Assembly (NCBI GenBank): GCA_046328715.1
Contig: JAXLWB010000002.1
Location: 321,081-385,080 of the forward strand
Origin: JAXLWB01 sp046328715
GTDB lineage: Bacteria; Chloroflexota; Anaerolineae; Caldilineales; Caldilineaceae
DNA: 64,000 nt
Direction: 5' to 3'
Notes under the pieces: model-generated
Database searches by the model: none
Seen by the model: only the letters and a program-made list of their open reading frames with translations
What the model was told of the DNA's origin: nothing
Translations under genes and position numbers: made by a program
Shown here: in pieces, positions 34,681 to 43,008 of the stretch
Layout: each line of letters begins with the position of its first letter
How positions within the stretch are numbered: position 1 is the stretch's first letter

Positions 34681-34861
34681 AGTCCGGGTTCCTTGCTAAA
34701 AAGTGGCCAGGAGAAGCACATGGTATTCTCCTTGTGGCTGGCTCCGAAATTGTACGATTGCTGGTGAAATTAGGCAGAGGCGGAGCAACCGTAGCCTCAC
34801 AGTCTAATAATGGGCGTGGCTGCTGTCAAATGAGGGGAATGCGAGAATGCGAGGGACAAAA

Positions 34862-34925
34862 TGAAAGATGTAGGATACAAGTTGCATATTTTGCATTCTG
34901 CAACTTGCACCTGCATCCTAAGTTT
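34862..34925. repeat. Intergenic hairpin with TGCAACTTG-type units
   Basis: GTAGGATACAAGTTGCA and TGCAACTTGCACCTGCATCCTA pair downstream of the DUF1501 gene. The rest of 34681-34930 shows no gene. Confidence 0.65.
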
Positions 34926-34930
34926 TCTTT

Positions 34931-36313
34931 CTATCGAAGCACAGTAGGCAGATAAACGTGACTGCTGTCCTGCGTCGAGTTGGGGGTGGGTGAGACGGGC
35001 GTAGAGGTGGGTGCTGGCGTTGTCGTGTAGTTGGGCGATAGATCAGCCCCAGCGACGACGCCTAGCGGTTGATAGTTGGCGTAACCAGGAAAAATGATCC
35101 CGAGGTTGGGATTGCCGTGGCGACGAATCAGAATTTCACTGAGTACGCGCCGATAGTCGGTTGTGATCTGGAGATCGCGGTTGTCATAGAGTTGTTCTAC
35201 CCCCAAACCAGGCCACTGACCGAAGACAGAGCCACCATTGACCTGCCCACCCAACACCATCATCACATTGCCATGACCGTGGTCTGTGCCGCGACTAGCG
35301 TTTTCGCCAAAGCTGCGACCGAATTCACTCATGACCACCACCGTCAACCGTTGGGTATGATTACGGCCATTGTCGTTACTCAGATCAGTGAAGAGTGCAT
35401 TGAGTCCTGTCGCCAGATCAGAAACATGGTCAGCGAAATAGCCATCGCCATCATCTCCTTGATATTCGTGAGTGTCCCAAGCCCCCAGATCCACGGTGGC
35501 AACGCGCAGCCCCAACTGCATCTTGATCACCTGGGCCACTGCTTTCAGATTTGAGCCGAACTCGCTGCTCGGATAGGTTGCACCGTTGCCGGGCGTGTAG
35601 TTGTCGGGCGAGGCGAACTCAATCACATCCACTGCATTTAAGGTTTGTACCCCTGCCTGGCCTATAGCGCCACCCAACTTGCTATACATTTCGCGCAACG
35701 ACTGACGTTGCCAATTGACATAGCGCCAGTGCCCGTTAAACGAAAAATCGCGCGGTGAGGTCATCCCGATCGCTTCGTTACTGCCCGCTAGAGAGAGCGG
35801 GGCCAAGTTGCCGATTGATGCCACTGGCAGAATAATTTCCGGCGGCAGATTGCCAGCGGTTTGCAAATGACGGGTCAACCAACCACTGGTCGTCGCCTTG
35901 TTATCTGGCGTACCCATTTCCATATACTGCATAGCATCAAAATGGCTACGTGTGTTGCTCGTCAGGCCAGCGGCGTGGATGAAGGCAAGTTTCTTCGCCT
36001 GATAAAGGTCAAAGAGTGGCGAAGCAGCAGGATGAAGGCCAAGTTGACTGTTGAGTGAAAGTGCTTTGTTGGTGCCGCTAACTGGAATGGCAATGTTTGG
36101 GCGTTGGGCTTCATAGTAACCCCGATCGGCACCAGCGATGGGCATCACCAGACTTAAGCCATCCATGCCCCCGCGCAGAAAGACCACAATCAGGATATCC
36201 TGGTTTGGCTCATCTTCGGCACTGCCAAAGGCTGTAAAGCGGACGCCGCCTGCCATTGCCGCAATTGCGGTTGAACAGCCAATGATAAAGCCACGACGTG
36301 TTGTCTTAAACAT
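34931..36313 (-). CDS. DUF1501 exported protein with C-terminal YLPTVLR
   Basis: 460-residue protein of the DUF1501 family (sulfatase/alkaline-phosphatase-like fold by family knowledge, function unknown). A Tat signal TTRRGFIIGCSTAIAAMAGG opens it, then ILIVVFLRGGMDGLSLVMP, LGAWDTHEYQGDDGD, VVMSEFGRSFGENASRGTDHGHGN and FGQWPGLGVEQL. A Pro/Thr/Ser-rich tail of about 30 residues ends in VYLPTVLR at the stop, like the tail of the C25 peptidase at 39807-42794. It lies directly downstream of its usual partner, a DUF1800 gene. Confidence 0.9.
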   Translation of the reverse strand: MFKTTRRGFIIGCSTAIAAMAGGVRFTAFGSAEDEPNQDILIVVFLRGGMDGLSLVMPIAGADRGYYEAQRPNIAIPVSGTNKALSLNSQLGLHPAASPLFDLYQAKKLAFIHAAGLTSNTRSHFDAMQYMEMGTPDNKATTSGWLTRHLQTAGNLPPEIILPVASIGNLAPLSLAGSNEAIGMTSPRDFSFNGHWRYVNWQRQSLREMYSKLGGAIGQAGVQTLNAVDVIEFASPDNYTPGNGATYPSSEFGSNLKAVAQVIKMQLGLRVATVDLGAWDTHEYQGDDGDGYFADHVSDLATGLNALFTDLSNDNGRNHTQRLTVVVMSEFGRSFGENASRGTDHGHGNVMMVLGGQVNGGSVFGQWPGLGVEQLYDNRDLQITTDYRRVLSEILIRRHGNPNLGIIFPGYANYQPLGVVAGADLSPNYTTTPAPTSTPVSPTPNSTQDSSHVYLPTVLR

Positions 36314-36327
36314 GATTTGCTCCTAGT

Positions 36328-36395
36328 AAGCAGGGTATAAGACCCAAGATACCGGTAATCTGCAACCTGGATCTTGCATCCTGCTCTTGTAACTT
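36328..36395. repeat. Intergenic hairpin between DUF1800 and DUF1501 genes
   Basis: AAGCAGGGTATAAGACCCAAGAT-like and ATCTTGCATCCTGCTCTTGTAAC-like arms pair imperfectly inside the two-gene unit. Confidence 0.55.
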
Positions 36396-38277
36396 AGCGC
36401 CAAAGGAAGGATGGTGTCATTAAGATCAGCCCGATCATACTGTAAAGACGGTCCTGAATTTGCTCTGCGGGCAATTCGTAGTCGGGGTTACGGCCAAAGG
36501 CCATAAACTCGATCACTGATTGACGCTCATCGGCTGGTAGTGGATAGCCCAGCAGGCGATTGCTCCAGTAGTCAACCAGGGCGGGCGGCGTTGTGACATT
36601 GGCAGGCATTTGATTGAAGAGATTAATGCGCAGATCATCCTTGTTGGCACCGTCGCCCCCGATCGTCCAATTGAGCAGCCAGTTGACCGTGCGCCAGCGT
36701 TGCAGCATAGGCATGGTAGTTGCCCACGATTCTTTGAAATCCGGGTAGCCATTCGGTGGGTGCCATTGGAAGAGCGGCTGCCCTGCATCGTCATACTGCC
36801 AGTAGAAGTGATCGTTAACGGCGTCGAAATCGGCGTTGGTGGCACGCAGCATGCTGACAGCAAATTCAAAGGGGCGCTTGATCTTTTGCGCCCAGGTCGT
36901 TTTGAATTCGTCGGAGAGCAAAATCGTTCGTACCACCTGTTTGAGTTGATCCGCCGCGCCGCGCTGGGTATAAAAGACATCCGCCGCCTGTTTGACAATG
37001 GCGTCGGAAGGAGTATCACCAATCAAACGACGACAGAGCTTGCGGCAAATATAGGTGGCCGTGCCATAGTGATTGGCCAACAGTTCAAGCACAATCTGCC
37101 CATCACGGATGCCCTGGAAATCGCCGATCGGGGTATTGAGTACGATTTTCTCATACTTAGCGTGAACGCTCTCCTCGAAGGTAAATTCGCCAGTTGTCTC
37201 ATTCACACGCCAGCCGGTGAAACATTGAGTGGCCTGGTAGACATCCTTGTCAATGTACAATTTGGGCTTGCCATCCCCCCCCACAGGAACCTGGCTGCGG
37301 TCCTGTACTACACCCATATAGTTCTCAGCACCCATCGTGTGCAGTTCGAAGAGTTCACGCGCATAATTCTCATTCGGGCCAGCACTCGTGTTCGAGGCAT
37401 TGTCGAGGTAGTAAATCATGGCCGTGCTTTGCGCCACTGCATCCAAAAGCGTATGGAAGTTGCCCCACATGTTGGCGCGAATCACATCGCGGTCATAATG
37501 GACAAAGACAGGTGCAGTCCAATAATCCCAACCGTAGACATTGAAGTGATTGTGCCAAAAATCAGCCAGAAGTTCATTCAGTTGACGCTTGCTATAGATC
37601 GCCTTCACAAAGGTGGCACGCTCGGTCTCGCGCACGGGCATGGTTCGTTCTTCCCACGTCTTAGAATTTTTTACGTGGTCAGTCCACAGTTGCGAACGTG
37701 ATTTTGCCAAGGTTGTGAAGTTAAAGCTGGCAATTTTGGCATCGCAGGCGCTATCATCGATCGCAGCCGGATTCAGTTGTTGTTCCACATAAGCCTCAAA
37801 ACTGGCAATTGGATTGTCAGCCAGGGCCAAGAGAGCAGCAACATCGCCTGGACGCGGGCCAAAACCCATGCGGTTGAGCGCCAGCACGGCCAATGGCGGA
37901 GCAGCCACTTGTGCTGCCGCTGCGTTGACCAACGTATTGTGCGGTGAACGCATGGCAGGCGTGGTAGAGGATGGCTCTTGTGCTTCTACAGGATGGGCGA
38001 CGAGTGCAGCGACGATTGATGCAGTGGCCAATGTACCTACACCTTGCAGAAATTGGCGGCGAGGGTGTGACGATGGTAAAGAATCGTCCTGTTCAGCGGG
38101 CGAGTGACTGGAACGCAGCTCATTCTCGCTGGTTGTTAGTTTCTTCATTCCTGTACCGTCAACGCTTTCAACTTCGTTTTGCAAAGAATTTGACTTTTCT
38201 AAATTATCCTTCAGCTCATTTATCCACACCTTAGGGATGGAATCAGTACCTTGCTTGGTGGACGTCTTGCTACTCAT
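36394..38277 (-). CDS. DUF1800 exported protein with long pre-Tat region
   Basis: 627-residue DUF1800 protein: LNRMGFGPRPGDVAAL, FWHNHFNVYGWDYW, GPNENYARELFELHTMG, CFTGWRVNETTGEF, VLELLANHYGTATYICRKL and WHPPNGYPDFKESW. A Tat motif HPRRQFLQGVGTL is preceded by about 70 polar residues, unusually long. ATG at 38277 follows GGGAGG and is preferred; ATG at 38148 would shorten the leader. DUF1800/DUF1501 pairs are common in environmental bacteria and their role is unknown. Export and co-transcription with the DUF1501 gene are likely. Confidence 0.9.
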   Translation of the reverse strand: MSSKTSTKQGTDSIPKVWINELKDNLEKSNSLQNEVESVDGTGMKKLTTSENELRSSHSPAEQDDSLPSSHPRRQFLQGVGTLATASIVAALVAHPVEAQEPSSTTPAMRSPHNTLVNAAAAQVAAPPLAVLALNRMGFGPRPGDVAALLALADNPIASFEAYVEQQLNPAAIDDSACDAKIASFNFTTLAKSRSQLWTDHVKNSKTWEERTMPVRETERATFVKAIYSKRQLNELLADFWHNHFNVYGWDYWTAPVFVHYDRDVIRANMWGNFHTLLDAVAQSTAMIYYLDNASNTSAGPNENYARELFELHTMGAENYMGVVQDRSQVPVGGDGKPKLYIDKDVYQATQCFTGWRVNETTGEFTFEESVHAKYEKIVLNTPIGDFQGIRDGQIVLELLANHYGTATYICRKLCRRLIGDTPSDAIVKQAADVFYTQRGAADQLKQVVRTILLSDEFKTTWAQKIKRPFEFAVSMLRATNADFDAVNDHFYWQYDDAGQPLFQWHPPNGYPDFKESWATTMPMLQRWRTVNWLLNWTIGGDGANKDDLRINLFNQMPANVTTPPALVDYWSNRLLGYPLPADERQSVIEFMAFGRNPDYELPAEQIQDRLYSMIGLILMTPSFLWR

Positions 38278-38827
38278 GTCGCCTCCCAAAAGTTCCTTTT
38301 ATTACTGTTACAAATTGCGTTATCTCATGCTACGCGATTCCGTTGACTAATAAAGTTCGCAACGAATATATTTAGGTGTTGAAAGCTCTACGAAAGCTCT
38401 CCGTCAATCCTACAACTCGGCAAAAATAGAGTTGATGACCAAGAGAATTAACCACCTTGCTTTTCCAAACAAAAAGGTAAGCAAACAATTAGAAATTTAG
38501 CTACCTATCTTTTTAGAAATTTTTGATAACTTCATTTATTATACAGAAAATTACATGTCTAAGTATTTCGGTATAATTACTTACTCATGGGATTTCAGCA
38601 GATCAGGGCCGCTGATGTGTCCTACAGAGGCTCTCTAGAAAGGATAGGACAGAAGTGCTTTTATTGTGGAAGGATAGCTGTTGACTCGCATGGAAGGAGC
38701 AGCAGAGTGTCGATATGACTTTACGTTGCCCGTGAAATGTTGATTGTTTGTAATACATGTAATATACTATGTCAATCGTAGATTTTTCTCTTCATCAATT
38801 CGTTCCCACTAGAGGAGAACTCGTCGC
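38278..38827. other. 550-base gap: possible leader structure and small ORF
   Basis: Divergent gap between the DUF1800 and PEP-CTERM-like genes, A/T-rich at left. TATAAT at 38572-38577 may be a -10 box for rightward transcription. Downstream, a 7-bp stem TGTCCTA/TAGGACA encloses a loop (about 38617-38651). A 43-codon frame at 38587-38718 contains GQKCFYCGR, like the zinc-knuckle start of HNH proteins, but has no ribosome site and is probably a relic or chance. No known riboswitch is recognised. Confidence 0.4.
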
Positions 38828-39268
38828 ATGAATAGTAATAAAATGAAGTTTGTGGCAGTGTTAGTGTTAGCTTTTGTTTTAATTTTTACACTGACTCCTG
38901 CAGTTGTTTTTGCGCAAGGTGCACCGGCAGCAGACACTCCTACTACTGAGCCGCCTTCACCAACGGCGACTCCAACGGCAACCAATACGCCTGTTCCACC
39001 AACGGATACACCAACCAACACGCCCGTTGCACCCACAGATACGCCAACCAATACCCCTGTTCCGCCAACCAGTACGCCAACCCCGGTTCCACCAACTAGT
39101 ACGCCATCCCTTACGCCGGTGGTTGTTGAACCTAGCCCTGTTCCCAGCCCCACCACACCTGCGCCGGTCCCAATTCCGGAACCTGTGACTGTGGTTCTTT
39201 TTGGCACAGGATTGGCTGCACTCTCTGCGGCAGTGGCAACACGACGCCGACGTGACGATTCGCAGTAA
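38828..39268 (+). CDS. Small secreted Pro/Thr-rich protein with PEP-CTERM-like tail
   Basis: 146 residues in three parts: a signal peptide ending in A-V-V-F-A-Q, about 75 residues of TPT/TNTPVPP-type repeats, and a tail PIPEPVTVVLFGTGLAALSA followed by AVATRRRR. The Pro-Glu-Pro motif, hydrophobic helix and Arg cluster match PEP-CTERM exosortase sorting signals. The middle is a low-complexity stalk, probably glycosylated outside the cell. GAGGAG precedes the ATG. No exosortase gene is visible here. A terminator follows at 39287. Confidence 0.8.
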   Translation: MNSNKMKFVAVLVLAFVLIFTLTPAVVFAQGAPAADTPTTEPPSPTATPTATNTPVPPTDTPTNTPVAPTDTPTNTPVPPTSTPTPVPPTSTPSLTPVVVEPSPVPSPTTPAPVPIPEPVTVVLFGTGLAALSAAVATRRRRDDSQ

Positions 39269-39286
39269 GTAGGCCCGCTTTGGCAC

Positions 39287-39333
39287 AAAAGCGATTCCAT
39301 CCCGTTGTTTGGTATGGAATCGCTTTTTTTTTC
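39287..39333 (+). terminator. Rho-independent terminator
   Basis: Arms AAAAGCGATTCCAT (39287-39300) and ATGGAATCGCTTTT pair over a 13-base loop and lead into a T-run. Confidence 0.92.
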
Positions 39334-39396
39334 TGTTTGAAGTGAGTCGGAATCAATATGCAACTAATCGAGGTGACACTTACACATTGAAGATTC

Positions 39397-39460
39397 GTAG
39401 GTGCGGTTTCTTACTGCACGAACTGAAATCTTCTTCGCTTGTGCGGTAAGCCACACCTAC
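39397..39460. repeat. Imperfect hairpin in 39269-39806 gap
   Basis: GTAGGTGCGG... pairs with ...CCACACCTAC across a loop. The rest of the 538-base gap (39464-39806) shows no gene; it must contain the peptidase promoter. Confidence 0.55.
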
Positions 39461-39806
39461 CTTTGTGCAATCTTGATCTGTTTTCTCTATAAGAAGTTAT
39501 CTGTCGATCAGCATAGTTCCTAGTGCCTTGACCCTTTTGCGGCCTCTGCGTCCGACCTCACCGCGCCCAGATTACGGTTTGCTGACGAATCACTGGATGC
39601 ACAGTTGAAATTCCCCACCGATCTCATATAATACTGGAGGTGCAGATTCAAGATCGAATTGGCCGAATTGTTCTACGAAACCCGAGCGTTTACCTAAACC
39701 TACAGATTGCTACATCGTATCTAGCCTTTTGAGGAGATCTATCTGCTCTAAGGTGAATCAAGAAGGTTTCGTCTTCGTTGTTGTTCGTTGTTTGGAGTTG
39801 TCCACT

Positions 39807-42794
39807 ATGAATTACCGAAATCAGAAACGTTGGCTTACGACGAACGTACTATTATGCTCTCTCGTAGCCATCTTGTCGATGTCACTGCCTGTTTACGCCC
39901 AACCATCCACCTCCACCCCATCTGAAAGCCCACTAACCTTGCTCAAGCAAACTAATGGACTTCATATCCATTGGCAGGCTAATTCTACGACCGTTTCCGC
40001 AGCCGATTTGACGGCCACCCTGCCCACAATGCGCTACCAAGGCTATGAGTTGCCGATGCAACTCGTGACGGTTGCGGTTCAGAATGAGGTCGAGCTTGCC
40101 AATTTTGCTGTGGAGCAGGTAAGTGCCAATGTCATTGGCGAGGAAGCGATTCAGCCAGCAGTTCCCTTGATGCCGGAGGTCATTGATTCGGAAAATGAAT
40201 TCGATCTGACCAGTACAGAGATTGTTGCACTGCCCACCGCCCCCGCCTTTGTGTTGCGAACCGGCATGTTGGATGGCAAAATGGTCGCCGTCCTTGCGCT
40301 CAGTCCAATCTATCGTGAGCAGGGTCAGATCAAGGTTGCGTCTGAGATCAATGCTTATGCCCCAGGCACGGTTGCATTGGATGACAACAACAGTGCTCCA
40401 TCGGCGGCCGATCTTTCTCCTGCTGCAGCCATTCCTAGTGCGCCACCCACCAATACACTCAGCACAAAGAAATCGGCCAAGATTGTCGTTGCAACGCCGG
40501 GGATGCAGCACATCCCTTTCTCTGCTATCACTGGCGCAGGCTTGACGACCAACGGCCTAGCATTGACACACAATGGTAAAGCCATTGCGATCCAGGTTGC
40601 CAATAGCGAAGTGCGCTTCTATGCTGGCCCAACTGTGGGTGATCGCTGGAACAGCAATGAAATCTATTGGCTGACCGACAAAAACACAGCTACCACCGAA
40701 TGTCAAACTGCGAATGTCTGCTCGATGAAATCCCGTTCGGTGGCACCAGGGAGTGCAGCCAATCGTACCCAAGGGGTCGAAAAAGGTCTGTGGAGTCAGA
40801 CGCCAGAATACATTTCGCGCTATGGCGGCCCGGATGGCGATCATTGGTTCAACAGCGAGATGAATATACAATCTGCCCACACAATTAGCCCTAACATCAC
40901 CTCGCTCCTGCCTGCGGCGGGTAGCACCAGCTATACGCTACAGTTGACCCCCTTGACCCGCACCGATGACGAGCGTCGTTGCACCTTACGCCTGAAATCA
41001 GGTGCCGAGACCTTGGATTTGGACATCAACGCTATGGTCAGCACGTCCCAAGGCATGGTACTCAAAGATATCTGGGCAGGAACCATTACAACGACAGCGA
41101 GCGTAAATTCGATCTCTGTCAGCTTGCTCAGTCGTGTCGTACCCAAGAATCCCAGTATCCCACCTTCGCCTCCGGCTTGTACCCTTTATTTTGACACGAT
41201 TGCCTGGGCACGCACGGTCACGCTCAATTTGAATGGCAAAAGTGTCGCTTTTTCCGGTGTGGAAGGAAGCTGGAACTACAAGTGGTCAAATCTTCCAACA
41301 GGTCATGCGATGTACGACATCAGTGACCCGGATCGACCCCTCATCCTCACTGGCTATAGCACCACCGGCTTCCAAGATGGCCCGACTGCGCACGACTACA
41401 TCGTCGTAGGCAGTAACGGTTTGCAGACGCCGCAGGTTGTCGCCGACAGTGGCTTTAACTTTGCATCGATCACGGGAGCGCACGAGATCTATCTGATCGC
41501 TCCAGGCTTCGACAGGCTAAAGAACTCGCGCACCATCCTCGAACCACTGGTCACCCTGCGTCAGAGTCAGGGCTATAAGGTAGCAATTGTTGATGTCCAG
41601 GAGGTGTACGACGCCTGGAGCTACGGTAAGGTTTCACCTGAGGCGATTCGTTCCTTCCTACAATATGCCGCCACCCACTGGAATCCAGCCCCTTTGGCTG
41701 CGGTCCTGGTCGGCGATGGCACGCTCGATCCCAAAAATTTGGGTCCAGTCCCCAGTGACAAGACCAACAACATCAACTTCATTCCTCCCTACATGGGCCA
41801 AGGAGTTGATCCCTGGTTGGGTGAAGCAGCTTGTGACAACTGTTACGGACAGTTAAACGGCGCCGATGCCGTCTCTGGTGACAACCTGAGTAACAACAAT
41901 TCGTTTTTCGATACCGATATCTGGATCGGTCGCTTTCCGGTAAAATACAATCAAGAGCTGTCAACCGTAGTCAACAAGATCATCGCCTACGAGACCACCG
42001 GCACGAATGGGGATGCCTGGCGCAGAACAACGATCTTCGTGGCAGACAACTATGTACGCTCAGCAATTGAGAACAAACCTGTGGTATATGATCCGGCAGG
42101 AAACTTTGCCAAGGATTCAGAGACGCAAATCTCACGCTTGCTGAGCACCAACCACGTAGAACGAGTCTATTATGATCCCTATCCCAAATATTCCGGTGCC
42201 AAGCCAGGCGAGACTTGGCGCATTTCCACTCCCAACGATGTGATGCCCAAGGTGATTTCGGTTGGAAGCCGAGGTGCAGGTTTGTTTGTCTATAATGGGC
42301 ACTCCAACCACTGGAATATGGGGAACTTGGAACTGGATGTCCTAAAGAACGGTGTCATGACGAATGAGAATGTGGCGAATGTTTTGACGCTCTACGATGT
42401 CGACGGCTATTCGAACTCCAACAAATACTTTATCCAGCTCTCGATGACCTGTCTAACCTCACAGTTTGTCAAGCCCGCCGCCTCCGGAACAACGATCGAC
42501 GAACGGGTCTTTCTCAACGCTAACGGCGGTGCAGTTGCGCTCTGGGGTCCTGCCGGATTAAGCGTGGCCCACGGTCATGACAAACTGCAAGAAGGCTTTT
42601 TCGACAAGCTTGAACAAAATATCAACATGAATACCCCAATCGGCCAAATGCTGGATGCCGGTTACCAGCAATTGCTGCTCAAAGGAACCTGTTGCCAAGA
42701 CGCCTTAGAGACCTTCCTATTCTTTGGTGATCCCCTAACGCCCACACGGGTCTTTACCCCGCTTGAAGTCTATTTGCCCTTGGTCAACCGTTAG
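39807..42794 (+). CDS. Secreted C25 (gingipain-type) cysteine peptidase
   Basis: Large exported peptidase of 995 residues. A signal peptide runs to about residue 30 (ILSMSLPVYAQ). After a long beta-rich N-terminal region, the catalytic domain begins near IYLIAPGFDRLKNSRTILEP and includes AVLVGDGTLDPKN. The likely catalytic His is H832 in VYNGHSNHW and the nucleophile C882 in QLSMTCLTSQF. The protein ends in VYLPLVNR, the same tail type as the DUF1501 protein, suggesting a shared surface-sorting route (inference). ATG at 39807 has GGAG upstream; the earlier frame lacks a signal sequence. Confidence 0.88.
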   Translation: MNYRNQKRWLTTNVLLCSLVAILSMSLPVYAQPSTSTPSESPLTLLKQTNGLHIHWQANSTTVSAADLTATLPTMRYQGYELPMQLVTVAVQNEVELANFAVEQVSANVIGEEAIQPAVPLMPEVIDSENEFDLTSTEIVALPTAPAFVLRTGMLDGKMVAVLALSPIYREQGQIKVASEINAYAPGTVALDDNNSAPSAADLSPAAAIPSAPPTNTLSTKKSAKIVVATPGMQHIPFSAITGAGLTTNGLALTHNGKAIAIQVANSEVRFYAGPTVGDRWNSNEIYWLTDKNTATTECQTANVCSMKSRSVAPGSAANRTQGVEKGLWSQTPEYISRYGGPDGDHWFNSEMNIQSAHTISPNITSLLPAAGSTSYTLQLTPLTRTDDERRCTLRLKSGAETLDLDINAMVSTSQGMVLKDIWAGTITTTASVNSISVSLLSRVVPKNPSIPPSPPACTLYFDTIAWARTVTLNLNGKSVAFSGVEGSWNYKWSNLPTGHAMYDISDPDRPLILTGYSTTGFQDGPTAHDYIVVGSNGLQTPQVVADSGFNFASITGAHEIYLIAPGFDRLKNSRTILEPLVTLRQSQGYKVAIVDVQEVYDAWSYGKVSPEAIRSFLQYAATHWNPAPLAAVLVGDGTLDPKNLGPVPSDKTNNINFIPPYMGQGVDPWLGEAACDNCYGQLNGADAVSGDNLSNNNSFFDTDIWIGRFPVKYNQELSTVVNKIIAYETTGTNGDAWRRTTIFVADNYVRSAIENKPVVYDPAGNFAKDSETQISRLLSTNHVERVYYDPYPKYSGAKPGETWRISTPNDVMPKVISVGSRGAGLFVYNGHSNHWNMGNLELDVLKNGVMTNENVANVLTLYDVDGYSNSNKYFIQLSMTCLTSQFVKPAASGTTIDERVFLNANGGAVALWGPAGLSVAHGHDKLQEGFFDKLEQNINMNTPIGQMLDAGYQQLLLKGTCCQDALETFLFFGDPLTPTRVFTPLEVYLPLVNR

Positions 42795-42802
42795 GCAAAG
42801 AG

Positions 42803-42862
42803 ATTGAATATTTAGAGATTAGGAGATTGAACGAGTTGCCATCAATCTCCTAATCTCCCAAT
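42803..42862. repeat. Intergenic hairpin of GGAGATT-type repeats
   Basis: TTAGAGATTAGGAGATTGA units pair with TCAATCTCCTAATCTCCC downstream of the C25 peptidase gene; same unit family as 7841-7908. Confidence 0.7.
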
Positions 42863-43008
42863 CGCTGCCCTTGCTCCGAATCCACATCACAACCACCTCA
42901 AAACACCGTGGCGTTAGACTAACGTCATCGAATTTCGATGCAAATTTTAGCGCGCAGTTCAATTGTTAAAGCCTCCCCTGCGCACTACGGAACAAGGAGT
43001 CTCATTTC

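Noticed and set aside
36610..37701. Long plus-strand open frame of 363 codons
   Set aside because: It is antisense to the DUF1800 gene, whose motifs are clear; the opposite frame has no recognisable domain.
38590..38720. Cyclic-di-GMP or other known riboswitch upstream of the PEP-CTERM-like gene
   Set aside because: None of the conserved core sequences of known classes could be found; only one short stem is convincing.
38957..39363. Minus-strand Gly/Val/Trp-rich open frames
   Set aside because: Complement of the Thr/Pro-rich stalk of the PEP-CTERM-like protein.
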